The translations under genes and the position numbers were made by a program. Under the pieces are notes generated by a model. It searched no databases and had not been told where the DNA came from. It saw only the letters and a list, made by a program, of their open reading frames with translations. DNA of 64,000 nucleotides from Shewanella benthica (lineage in GTDB: Bacteria > Pseudomonadota > Gammaproteobacteria > Enterobacterales > Shewanellaceae): assembly GCA_023284085.1 (NCBI GenBank), contig JAKVHY010000017.1:1-64000 (forward strand), given 5' to 3'. Positions 47,306-55,847 of this stretch are shown in pieces (the first letter of the stretch is position 1; each line of letters opens with the position of its first letter).

Positions 47306-49240
47306 ATGACCGTTCTTCTAATGACTCCACCTATGACCCAGCTGAATACGCCCTATCCGGCAACAGCGTATTTAACTGGTTTCTTACGCTCTCGAGGCTA
47401 TGAGGCGGTTCAGCGAGATCCTGCTATTGAGCTTTTCCTAGAAATGATGACAGCGCCAGCGCTGGAGATTATTCGTCAGCATGTGGAAGAAAACTTCGAG
47501 CACTTTGAAGACGACGAGCTACCTGAGGTGATCTTTAGTTTTCTGGCTGACTTTGACCGTTACCAGCAGACAGTTGAACTTGCTATTCGCTTTTTGCAGG
47601 GCAAAGATCCAAGCCTTGCACTGCGTATTAACTCCCGTCGTTTTTTACCAGAAGGCCCGGCGTTTGACACTATTGCTCAGATGGAAGCGGTATCTGGCGA
47701 TGTGATGCAAGCGGCCTTTGGTAATCTAGGCGTACAAGATAAAGCCAAATATCTAGCAACCTTGTTTATTAATGATCTGTCTGCGGTCATTACTCAGGGG
47801 GTTGATCCCTACTTTGAAGTGAGCCGTTATGGTGAGAAATTAGCGGCGGCCAACCCAAGCTTTGACAACCTCTACGATACCTTGTTGGGCGAACCTAGTT
47901 TCAGCTCGGAAATTTTGGAACAGTTGGTCGAGCAGTATCTGGAAGAAACTCAACCTAGCGTAGTCGCGTTAACCGTGCCTTTCCCCGGCAATATGCTCGG
48001 AGCCTTACGTATAGCACAAACCTGTAAAGCCATCAATCCTGATATTCCCATCGTAATGGGCGGTGGTTTTATCAATACCGAGCTGCGTGCGCTGAAGGAC
48101 CCTCGAGTGTTTGAGTTTGTCGATTTTATCTGTCTGGACGACGGCGAACGTCCTTTTATAACGCTGCTGGAATACTTTGCAGGGCAACGTGAGATAGACT
48201 CCCTGGTGAGAACCTATTTCCTCGCAGAGGATGAAAATGGCCAAGCATACGTACACTTCAATGAAAATGCAGAGCTCCACGATATCCCACAAAGCGAAGT
48301 CGGTGCACCTATATACGATGGCCTGCCATTGGGGGAATACCTGTCTTTGTGTGAAATGCTCAATCCCATGCACCGAATTTGGAGCGATGGACGCTGGAAT
48401 AAACTGACCATAGCTCATGGCTGTTACTGGCGTAAATGCAGCTTTTGCGATGTCAGTCTGGACTATATCGACCGCTACGATACCGCTGGAGCCGATATTC
48501 TGGTGGATAGAATCGAGGAACTCATCGAAGAAACCGGACAGACAGGTTTCCATTTCGTCGATGAAGCCCTACCGCCAAAGACGTTGTTTGCCCTAGCAAA
48601 ACGGCTAATTGAGCGCAAAGTCGTGATCAGCTGGTGGGGCAATATCCGTTTTGAGAGGACGTTTAGCGAAGCACGTTGCCAGTTGCTGGCGGATTCCGGT
48701 TGTATCGCTGTTAGCGGCGGTCTTGAGGTTGCGTCAGATCGTCTATTGAAACTGATGAAAAAAGGCGTGAGTGTTGAGCGGGTCGGCAACGTAACCAAGG
48801 CCTTCAGTAATGCAGGTATATTGGTTCATGCTTATTTGATGTACGGTTTCCCTACACAAACCGAGCAAGAAACTATCGATTCGCTGGAGATGGTGCGTCA
48901 GATGATGGAACAAGGTTGTTTCCAGTCCGCCTACTGGCACCGTTTTGTGGCCACGATTCACAGTCCTATAGGCATGAACCCTGAGAAGTTTGGCATCACG
49001 CTTGCTGAGCGCCCTGAGATCTTATTCGCAGAAAACGATGTGGACTTCACCGATCCAACCGGCACAGATCATGAAATGCTTGGGGAAGGGCTACGTAAGG
49101 CGATCTACAATTATATGCACGGTATTGGCTTTGACCAGCCGATGAGCTTCTGGTTTAATCAGCCTGTTGCACGTACTGAGATGAAAAAAGACCTGATATC
49201 AAAAGCGGTTAACAATCTAATCGCCAGCAGTGAAGAGTGA
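47306..49240 (+). CDS. B12-binding-domain radical SAM protein
   Basis: The 644-residue protein has an N-terminal segment (VLLMTPPMTQLNTPYPATAY), a Rossmann-like B12-binding domain around residues 210-300 (GALRIAQTCKAINPDIPIVM), and a radical SAM core with the [4Fe-4S] motif CYWRKCSFC near residue 373 (C-x4-C-x2-C spacing) and GGLEVASDRLLKLMKKGV. The canonical DxHxxG cobalamin motif is not visible, so B12 binding may be lost. Relatives act as methyltransferases or tailoring enzymes. Product unknown. Confidence 0.85.
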   Translation: MTVLLMTPPMTQLNTPYPATAYLTGFLRSRGYEAVQRDPAIELFLEMMTAPALEIIRQHVEENFEHFEDDELPEVIFSFLADFDRYQQTVELAIRFLQGKDPSLALRINSRRFLPEGPAFDTIAQMEAVSGDVMQAAFGNLGVQDKAKYLATLFINDLSAVITQGVDPYFEVSRYGEKLAAANPSFDNLYDTLLGEPSFSSEILEQLVEQYLEETQPSVVALTVPFPGNMLGALRIAQTCKAINPDIPIVMGGGFINTELRALKDPRVFEFVDFICLDDGERPFITLLEYFAGQREIDSLVRTYFLAEDENGQAYVHFNENAELHDIPQSEVGAPIYDGLPLGEYLSLCEMLNPMHRIWSDGRWNKLTIAHGCYWRKCSFCDVSLDYIDRYDTAGADILVDRIEELIEETGQTGFHFVDEALPPKTLFALAKRLIERKVVISWWGNIRFERTFSEARCQLLADSGCIAVSGGLEVASDRLLKLMKKGVSVERVGNVTKAFSNAGILVHAYLMYGFPTQTEQETIDSLEMVRQMMEQGCFQSAYWHRFVATIHSPIGMNPEKFGITLAERPEILFAENDVDFTDPTGTDHEMLGEGLRKAIYNYMHGIGFDQPMSFWFNQPVARTEMKKDLISKAVNNLIASSEE

Positions 49241-49329
49241 TCAGCAGTTGAGAGCCCTCAGCGGTTGGGAGCCCTCAGCTGTTAAAAGTCATTAGAGTCA
49301 GGTAAATACCAATAGATTTAATCTATAAA

Positions 49330-49366
49330 AAAGGCCACTTTCTTGTTCAAGAAGAAAGTGGCCTTA
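49330..49366. terminator. Terminator after the radical SAM gene
   Basis: GGCCACTTTCTT and AAGAAGAAAGTGGCC pair across a short loop, with an A-run to the left and TTAT to the right, so it works best on the minus strand but closes the plus-strand gene too. Confidence 0.75.
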
Positions 49367-49374
49367 TACCAATC

Positions 49375-49587
49375 GGTATTAAATATTGTTAGCGATAAAA
49401 TGAGTAATTCAGTTAATTGGGTCAGAGTAAAATTTAGCCGTGTATATAACTCAGTGTCACTTTCGAAAACAGAAACAACATTTGATCTAACCTTTGGCTC
49501 AAGCCTTTCATCCATAATTTGATTAGTTTTTGTATGCCAAAAGGCTATGAATCCAGAGTCGACGAAATCACCAGCCAACTCATAATG
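49375..49587 (-). pseudogene. Possible 3' remnant of a gene split by the intron
   Basis: On the minus strand directly after the outer intron 3' end, a reading runs HYELAGDFVDSGFIAFWHTK and on through MDERLEPKVRSNVV to a stop near the terminator. It reads like real protein but has no start and no matching 5' part: the other exon (52553 on) carries an in-frame TAG ten codons before the junction. I do not recognise the family. Confidence 0.3.
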
Positions 49588-49628
49588 GTCGGATAAACGG
49601 CACCTGTTACCAGGTGCCGCTCTCCTAA

Positions 49629-49662
49629 GAACCGTACGTGCAACTTTCACTGCATACGGCTC
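49629..49662 (-). ncRNA. Group II intron domain V (outer copy)
   Basis: The 34-nt hairpin begins GAGCCGTATGCAG, has the GAAA loop region and ends CGTACGGTTC, the conserved catalytic domain V form. Confidence 0.92.
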
Positions 49663-50262
49663 AAGCCTCCACTAAGGCGTACTATGTTACCCGGTAACCA
49701 CAGGGGTTACCTTTGCAATACTAACTTGAAGCTTTGATACTTTCTGCTCCATGACTCACCAATCGATGGAGTGTCATTGAGCAAAGCAAGGAGAGGCACT
49801 AACTTCAGTTGAAGTCATCATTTGCGTTTCTCCATCAACAAAGTTCTTCTAATTTTCTTGCAACGGGAGACCAGCTGGAAGTAGGCTCACTTTCGCGCCA
49901 GACACAAGTCTGTATCTGCATCATTACAATGCAGCTTTGGCTTTCTCCAGCCTCCTTTACCTGCACCGCTATAGGCTATCTTCACAGATAACTTTCCCAA
50001 TGGGAGCGGTACAGGCTTACCGTGTTCCGTATGTCGCGCAATGTCAGGTTAGATGCCCACTCTAGTGCGGAGAGCTTTACAACCACGAAAGAGCATTGCC
50101 CAATCTCTTTCCTGCTCTCGTTGCCATTTTGGCCACAGCGTATAAACCACTTCCGCTGCTTCTCGTATAACGCACCTTACATGGATTCACATATGTTCAT
50201 CATACTGACTCCCTAGCACTTGTCGGATAGGCGGCACTTGTTGCCAAGTGCCGCCCTCCTAA

Positions 50263-50296
50263 GAACCCAGCGTGCAACTTTCACTGCACTGGGCTC
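50263..50296 (-). ncRNA. Group II intron domain V (inner copy)
   Basis: The 34-nt domain V begins GAGCCCAGTGCAG and ends CGCTGGGTTC; stem changes relative to the other copies are compensated (GCCCAG/CTGGGT), so the fold is kept. Confidence 0.93.
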
Positions 50297-50332
50297 AAGC
50301 CTCCACTAAGGCATCATTTGACACCCAGCAAC

Positions 50333-51805
50333 CTAGAAAGCAGTTGAGACCAGTTCAAGCCACGTATTACGGCTTACTTTCGCCTGATTTCGCTGAGCAA
50401 GGTAATCAGCGAAATCAGGGTCGTAAGGGTTTGCCGCACTTCGGACTTTTACGTGTCTTTTTATTGGCGTTTGAGCAATTTGAACAAGGTTGAATTGACA
50501 ATCCATGTTCGTTATTTTCTGCCAGCCGTGAAATTGCCATTGGCCTTTACGGTTGAGAAAATATTTGTTTGCGACCCACCTTTTCCCTTTGGTTGAGTGG
50601 CGTCTCACTGCCCAACGCCATAACGTCTGGAATAATTGAGAACTAATATAGTTGAAAGTTTGTTTGGCTACACAGTGACGATAGTAATTCGCCCAACCTC
50701 GCAGTTTTGGGTTCATCATCTTGATGAGGTCATTAACTGATACGGTTGCATGCTTCTTGATGAGTACTCGCATGTTGCTTAAAAATAACAGAACATTACT
50801 TTTACTCGGTTTAATGAGTAATTTGCTTTTGTACTTCCTAATATTGAACCCTAGAAAGTCAAATCCATCATTAATATGAGTAACCTGCGTTTTCTCTTCA
50901 GATAGTGTGAGCCCTCTTTCAGCTAGAAAACTAGCTATCAGCGGTTTAATTTCATTAACTAGCACTTCCTTCGAAGTCCCCGTGATAACAAAATCATCAG
51001 CGTAACCTATAAAATTGACTCTATAGCCATTTTTTAGACCCAAGGATTTAATCTGTTGCTCTAATCCCGCGAGAGTCAATAGCATCAGGGTCGGTGAAAT
51101 AATCCCACCTTGAGGCGTACCTTCGTCAGTCTTATAGAACAGTCCTTTGTCCATAAAGCCACACCCAAGCCATTGCTTCATCATTCTTTTGTCTAGTTGA
51201 ATGTTATCGATGAGCCATTGATGGCCGATCGTATCGAAACAGGCTTTGATGTCTCCCTCGAGAACCCATTGAGCGGAGTTCTTATGACTCAGACAAGTGA
51301 AACATTGGGCAATAGCATCTGCCGTGCTTCGGTTGGGTCGAAAGCCGTAGCTGTTTGGGTCGGCAAACGTTTCAGATATAGGCTCCAAAGCCAAAAGATG
51401 GAGCGCTTGTTGTGCTCTATCAGTCATGCATGGGATCCCTAATGGTCTGAGTTTGCCGTTTTTCTTGGGGATATAGATCCGCTTGAGAGGTTTGGCTTGA
51501 TAAGCCTTTCGACTCAGTTGTTTAACCGCTGTCATGCGACGAGCATCGGTGTTCCATGTGATGCCGTCTATTCCAGGTGTTTTGCTGCCTTTGTTTCTTG
51601 ATACTCGTTTAACAGCAAGTAGTTTTGCTGCTCGCGAGTGAGTCAGTAACCACTGCAAGGCTTTGGCCTTACCGTGTTGACCTTCTCTGGTTGCCTTTGC
51701 AATACGCATTTGAAGCTTTAATACCAGCTTTTCAACTGCTTTCCAGTCAATGGATTGCCACTGAGCACTGTCAGAAGAGGCACTAATTTCATTTGAAATC
51801 ATCAT
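50333..51805 (-). CDS. ltrA: Group II intron reverse transcriptase/maturase (LtrA-type)
   Basis: The 490-residue protein has RT blocks 0-7, with TPGIDGITW, PKKNGKLRPLGIP, EGDIKACFDTI, GTPQGGIISPTL and the catalytic FIGYADDFV near residue 268, then maturase domain X (LRGWANYYRHC). It ends ANPYDPDFADYLAQRN soon after, with no HNH endonuclease. ATG 51805 follows AAGGAG by 8 nt. It promotes splicing and reverse transcription of its intron. Confidence 0.95.
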   Translation of the reverse strand: MMISNEISASSDSAQWQSIDWKAVEKLVLKLQMRIAKATREGQHGKAKALQWLLTHSRAAKLLAVKRVSRNKGSKTPGIDGITWNTDARRMTAVKQLSRKAYQAKPLKRIYIPKKNGKLRPLGIPCMTDRAQQALHLLALEPISETFADPNSYGFRPNRSTADAIAQCFTCLSHKNSAQWVLEGDIKACFDTIGHQWLIDNIQLDKRMMKQWLGCGFMDKGLFYKTDEGTPQGGIISPTLMLLTLAGLEQQIKSLGLKNGYRVNFIGYADDFVITGTSKEVLVNEIKPLIASFLAERGLTLSEEKTQVTHINDGFDFLGFNIRKYKSKLLIKPSKSNVLLFLSNMRVLIKKHATVSVNDLIKMMNPKLRGWANYYRHCVAKQTFNYISSQLFQTLWRWAVRRHSTKGKRWVANKYFLNRKGQWQFHGWQKITNMDCQFNLVQIAQTPIKRHVKVRSAANPYDPDFADYLAQRNQAKVSRNTWLELVSTAF

Positions 51806-52206
51806 TTGCGTTTCTCCTTGAATAAAGTTCTTCAAACTCTCTTGCAACGGGAGACCAGCCGGAAGTGGGCTCACTTTCGTGTCAGACACAAGTCTGTATC
51901 TGCATCATTACAATGCAGCCTTGGCTTTCTCCAGCCTCCTTTACCTGCACCACTATCGGCTATCTTCGCAAACAGCTTTCCCAGTTGGGAGCGATACAGG
52001 CTTACCGTGTTCCGTATGTCGCGCAATGTCAGGGTAGACGCCCGCAATAGTGCGGAGAGCATTTTGATCACGAAAGGGCATCGGATAATCCCTTTCCAGC
52101 TCCCATGCCATTTTGGCCACAGCGTATAAACCACTTCCGCTGCTTCCACAGTAACGCACCTTCCGCGGATTCACATATGTTCGTCGTACTGACTCCCTAG
52201 CACTCA

Positions 52207-52552
52207 CCCGATTGTGGTTATCAGGAGGAGCGTCCTCTCACGATTCAGCTCCCGCTCAGTATGGTACTGAACTTTGTTACGTTGTCAGGCCCGCTACTTT
52301 ATTCAGAGCCTTAGGGTCATCTGGTGATACAGATGGTTCACTCAAAGCGGTGAACAGCGCTTCATACGACTTCACGTCGCACACCCGACTTGTGGTTATC
52401 AGGAAGAACGTCCTCTCACGATTCTGTTCCCGTCCAATGGACTTCGTTACATTGTCAGACTCGCTTCTTTATTCAGAGTCTTAGGGTCATCTGGTGATAC
52501 AGATGGTTCACTCAAAGCGGTGAACAGCGCTTCATACGACTTCACGTCGCAC
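52207..52552 (-). repeat. Tandem duplication of intron 5' end
   Basis: Two diverged copies of about 170 bp (52207-52382 and 52383-52552) each begin on the minus strand with GTGCGACGTGAAGTCG. They are the 5' ends of the inner and outer introns. Confidence 0.9.
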
Positions 52553-52775
52553 GGGTAAAAACGACTTAGAGCGATCGCACTAAGACGTACCTGGACAAAA
52601 GTGAGTCAGCGTTTTTGGTGCGGCTCCCACGCTCAGATAACTGTTCGTATTGATAGTAGCAAAAAATACACTTCACTAGTTGGTGCTTTTGAAAGCTTCT
52701 TTATCTTTTTAAGTAACTGAATTAGATAAAAATAGATGGTTAAATATGCAGGTCAGTTTCTTACCTATAACAAGG

Positions 52776-53630
52776 CTACAAATCTTCAAATCGTAGCCGA
52801 TAGTCAACACTATCGATCCGTGTTTTTTGCAGTTGAATATCATAATTAGATAAATGTTCTCGCGCTGTATCGATCAGAGATTCATCTGCATTACATCCAA
52901 AAGTTACTGACTTTATAGCGCCTTTAGGAACTTCATACATACATAATAGGTCTTTATGACGTAGTAGATAAGGACTTCGAGCTTGATGCTCAGGGATGGC
53001 TATGAGGTCTCTATATTGCAGGTTTTTTGACTTAAAATCATTATTCAGAACTAGTGAAAAGAAGTCTACTTTATCTTTGTGAATTAGTTTTTTATCTGCG
53101 GTTACCAAATCTAATATTAATCGGTGCTCTTTTTCATAAGCCCACTCATCGGACTTATGTAGATATAACTCCATCAAATAATTGTTAACCGAAGCTAAAC
53201 GTTCCTTTCTATATAAAACCCTACTTAGCCGCCCTTCATGAGAATTATGCTTGGTAACAAACTTAGATGAAAAAAACTCATGTTTGCTATCAAACTCAAT
53301 TACCATACCTTGATGCTGTTCTGCATAGTGCGCCCACATCAATAAGTTACCCCTAGTCTCTGTAAAGCTGATGACACCATGATTCAAGAAAAAAGCATCA
53401 TCCATCCCTTCAGAATCAGAACTTTTCAAAAATTCGATAGCTTCATCCCTAGTTCTACTCCTTCCTTTTTCCTTGAAAGTACGTAAAGACATAACCATAT
53501 CAATCAGATACTCATCACTTGCTATGATTTCAAATGGATCATTTAAAGCAGTTTGAGTTGATGCACGAAGCCATCTGTTTACAAAAAAATCAGGGCGCAA
53601 AGGCATATATTTGTAGAGTTTGATATCCAT
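52776..53630 (-). CDS. DUF2971-family protein
   Basis: The 284-residue protein has the DUF2971 features: an N-terminal LYKYMPLRP, TQTALNDPFEI, the core GVISFTETRGNLLMWAHYAE followed by HQGMVIEFD, and WAYEKEHRLI. The ATG at 53630 gives MDIKLYKYM. Function is unknown; members are often found in accessory and defence-type islands. It lies between intron copies, is AT-rich compared with neighbours and is probably acquired. Confidence 0.82.
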   Translation of the reverse strand: MDIKLYKYMPLRPDFFVNRWLRASTQTALNDPFEIIASDEYLIDMVMSLRTFKEKGRSRTRDEAIEFLKSSDSEGMDDAFFLNHGVISFTETRGNLLMWAHYAEQHQGMVIEFDSKHEFFSSKFVTKHNSHEGRLSRVLYRKERLASVNNYLMELYLHKSDEWAYEKEHRLILDLVTADKKLIHKDKVDFFSLVLNNDFKSKNLQYRDLIAIPEHQARSPYLLRHKDLLCMYEVPKGAIKSVTFGCNADESLIDTAREHLSNYDIQLQKTRIDSVDYRLRFEDL

Positions 53631-53774
53631 ACTGAACTTATTAGAAATGAAGTAGATAACATAATCATATAACAATACTTAACCATTCAAAATGATACCT
53701 TTAATACGTATCCTTGATATGTGAAAAGTCATTTACTACCAATTGAGTACAATATGCAGTTGTAACTCGTCTTG

Positions 53775-53973
53775 GTCGGATAAGCGGCACCTGTTACCAA
53801 GTGCCGCTCTCCTAAGAACCGTACGTGCAACTTTCACTGCATACGGCTCAAGCCTCCACTAAGACGTACTATGTTACCCAGTAACCACAGGGGTTACCTT
53901 TGCAATACTAATTTGAAGCTTTGATACTTTCAGCTCAATGACTCACCAATCGATGGAGTGTCATTGAGCAAAG
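53775..53973 (-). mobile_element. 5'-truncated ORF-deleted group II intron
   Basis: This 199-bp stretch matches 49588-49786 of the outer intron with about seven differences and no gaps by eye, including the same RT deletion. It keeps the 3' end CCGAC and domain V, then stops abruptly. Confidence 0.9.
53816..53849 (-). ncRNA. Group II intron domain V (third copy)
   Basis: The 34-nt domain V is identical to that of the outer intron. Confidence 0.9.
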
Positions 53974-54064
53974 GAACAAAGGGGTCGTAGCGAATTAGGT
54001 AGTTCTCATGATTTAAATTTGTTTACAGGTAAGGTTAAATAAATAGCCTTCTTTTGAGAACCCA

Positions 54065-54154
54065 GTGTAGATGCGTCTGCGAGCTTCCAAAACAAGGATG
54101 TTTTGGCAGAGCCCACAAGGAAGTGCTTGCGGCGGTTCGCAGAAGCATCTGCAC
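54065..54154. repeat. 90-bp imperfect palindromic element
   Basis: GTGTAGATGCGTCTGCGAGC and the complement of GCAGAAGCATCTGCAC form long terminal inverted repeats. Inside is CCAAAAC-AAGGAT-GTTTTGG. It looks like a REP/MITE-type element. The remainder of 53974-54382 shows no gene. Confidence 0.65.
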
Positions 54155-54382
54155 AATCCTCGCCGGACAGGCGTTAGATTACCATGAAAGGGCGACCTTG
54201 AAATACACTCCCCAATACCAACTCAGCTAGAAGCTAAATCAGAAAATGTAATCCAGCTTCATTCGAAGCCTGCTCACTTTGGGGGGGACTTGACCGACTA
54301 TGGTTATATTATGCCAATGTATGATGTCTTCTATGGCTTTTAGGTCATAGTAGAATAATATTTGAGCCAGTCATTTTTCAAT

Positions 54383-54406
54383 GGACGTATGGACATCTAG
54401 AGGTCT
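54383..54406. promoter_or_regulatory. Three tandem MetJ boxes
   Basis: GGACGTAT, GGACATCT and AGAGGTCT lie end to end and match the met box AGACGTCT at 6, 6 and 7 of 8 positions. Head-to-tail 8-bp boxes are the hallmark of MetJ operators. They lie 25-50 bp before the YbaY gene and upstream of metA. Confidence 0.75.
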
Positions 54407-54430
54407 TAATGTATGATTAGGAGAGATACA

Positions 54431-54832
54431 ATGAAAAAATGGTTGAAACCGATTTTACCTTTGGTCATGGCTGCTGCAACTTTAGCGGGCTGCGCAACAC
54501 CTAATGCGGTTGTCGAGATACAGGGAGAGATTTGGTACAAGGAGCGCATCGCCTTGCCACAAGATGCAGTGTTGACCGTTCAGCTAAAAGATGTGTCCTT
54601 GATGGATGTGCCGGCAGTGGTAATGGCACAGGTTGAGAGAAGTGATGTGACGTCTCCAGCCCCGTTTCATTTTTTGATAAACAGAGATCAATTTGAAGCG
54701 GGTCATACCTACGCGATAGGAGCAAGGATTAGCTTCAATGACAAGCTGATGTTTATCAATACTCAAGCGTACAACATAGATGTAGATTCAACAGAGCCTA
54801 TGTCTGTCAGGGTAGAAAAAGTGGGTCGCTAA
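54431..54832 (+). CDS. YbaY-family lipoprotein in the metA unit
   Basis: The 133-residue protein has a lipoprotein signal (LPLVMAAATLAGC) and a YbaY beta domain (EIWYKERIALPQDAVLTVQL, PAPFHFLINRDQFEAGHTYA). It is a paralogue of the protein at 40143. The AGGAGAG site fixes ATG 54431. Its gene sits between a MetJ operator and metA with 70 nt to the next start, so it is probably co-transcribed with metA and methionine-controlled. Role in methionine metabolism unknown. Confidence 0.88.
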   Translation: MKKWLKPILPLVMAAATLAGCATPNAVVEIQGEIWYKERIALPQDAVLTVQLKDVSLMDVPAVVMAQVERSDVTSPAPFHFLINRDQFEAGHTYAIGARISFNDKLMFINTQAYNIDVDSTEPMSVRVEKVGR

Positions 54833-54902
54833 GCCGGATAACTGATTTAGCCGCATTTTTCTACTACTTTGTTTAATCAAACGATAGAGGATGAGGCGCT
54901 GT

Positions 54903-55847
54903 ATGCCGGTTAAAATTCCCGATAATCTGCCCGCGGCAGGTATTTTAGAGTCAGAAAATATTTTCGTCATGTCCGAGACTCGAGCCGCGAATCAGGACAT
55001 TCGTCCGATGAAAGTGCTGATCTTGAATCTGATGCCCAATAAGATAGAGACAGAGACTCAGTTACTGCGCTTATTGGGTAATACACCATTACAGGTGGAT
55101 GTGGATTTACTGCGGATCCACGATAAAGAATCTAAGCATACCTCTATCGATCATATGAATAATTTCTATCGGGATTTTGAGGCGATTAGTCATAAAAATT
55201 ACGATGGGCTGATCATCACTGGTGCGCCTCTGGGTCAGATTGAGTTTGAAGACGTGACCTATTGGGATCATATTCGTGAAATTATCGACTGGTCCCAGCG
55301 CCATGTTACCTCAGTGCTTTTTCTATGTTGGGCGGCCCATGCGGCACTCTATCACCTGTATGGATTAAATAGGAAACTGCTCAAGTCGAAACGTTCAGGG
55401 GTATTTCTTCATCAGCGAACCAGTCAACATTTCCCTTTGTTACGTGGTTTCGATGACGAATTTTTAGCACCTCATTCCCGATTTGCTCAGATGGATATCG
55501 ATGAGCTTAAGGCTCACCCCGCTCTGCAGGTATTAACGGAATCCGATGAGGCGGGGGCTTATATGGTGCTCAGTACCAATAGCCGAAATCTGTTCGTGAT
55601 GGGCCATCCCGAGTATCAGAAGGCGACACTCAAGGATGAGTACCTGCGGGATCTAGCCGAGGGGCTAGAGCCTGAAATACCACAGAACTACTTTAGAGAT
55701 AACGATCCTGAACAGGAGCCCGTCGCTCGCTGGCATGGTCATGGCAGCTTGTTGGTCAGTAATTGGCTGAACTATTATGTGTATCAGTTAACCCCTTATA
55801 ATCTGGATGACATGAGTGCCATCACCCCTTGGGAAGAGGAAGTTTAG
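54903..55847 (+). CDS. metA: Homoserine O-succinyltransferase
   Basis: The 314-residue protein begins [20 protein letters not shown] and contains the nucleophilic cysteine in [15 protein letters not shown], the histidine-containing GHPEYQK and NYFRDNDP. It makes O-succinyl-L-homoserine (or O-acetyl, depending on a pocket residue), the first dedicated step to methionine. ATG 54903 follows AGG by 7 nt; the ATG at 54891 is non-family. Confidence 0.96.
   Translation: MPVKIPDNLPAAGILESENIFVMSETRAANQDIRPMKVLILNLMPNKIETETQLLRLLGNTPLQVDVDLLRIHDKESKHTSIDHMNNFYRDFEAISHKNYDGLIITGAPLGQIEFEDVTYWDHIREIIDWSQRHVTSVLFLCWAAHAALYHLYGLNRKLLKSKRSGVFLHQRTSQHFPLLRGFDDEFLAPHSRFAQMDIDELKAHPALQVLTESDEAGAYMVLSTNSRNLFVMGHPEYQKATLKDEYLRDLAEGLEPEIPQNYFRDNDPEQEPVARWHGHGSLLVSNWLNYYVYQLTPYNLDDMSAITPWEEEV

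Larger units (their letters stand above)
50222..52382 (-). mobile_element. Inner group II intron, full length with RT
   Basis: It runs on the minus strand from GTGCGACG (52382) to CCGAC (50222), 2161 nt, with the RT gene in domain IV, domain V at 50263-50296 and domain VI (GGCGGCACTTG and its complement) at the 3' end. It lies between GGGT and AAGTGC of the outer intron's domain I. Confidence 0.9.
49588..52552 (-). mobile_element. Outer ORF-deleted group II intron, interrupted by a second intron
   Basis: Minus-strand GTGCGACG at 52552 matches the GTGYG 5' end; the 3' end is CCGAC at 49588. The outer sequence is 52552-52383 then 50221-49588 (about 804 nt) and realigns continuously with the inner intron once that is removed. 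Its RT gene survives only as MMTSTEVSASPCFAQ, followed by stops and a jump to the 3' domains. Domain V is 49629-49662. Confidence 0.85.

Noticed and set aside
49318..49650. 110-codon minus-strand frame as an intact gene
   Set aside because: Its N-terminal part is translated from intron domain V/VI sequence, so it is not an intact gene; only the exon part is kept as a possible remnant.
54160..54190. Integron attC-like core (GTTAGAT)
   Set aside because: No matching RYYYAAC partner at suitable distance, and no integrase gene.
54840..54902. SAM riboswitch before metA
   Set aside because: Only 70 nt separate ybaY and metA and no SAM-box structure is visible; MetJ boxes upstream explain regulation better.
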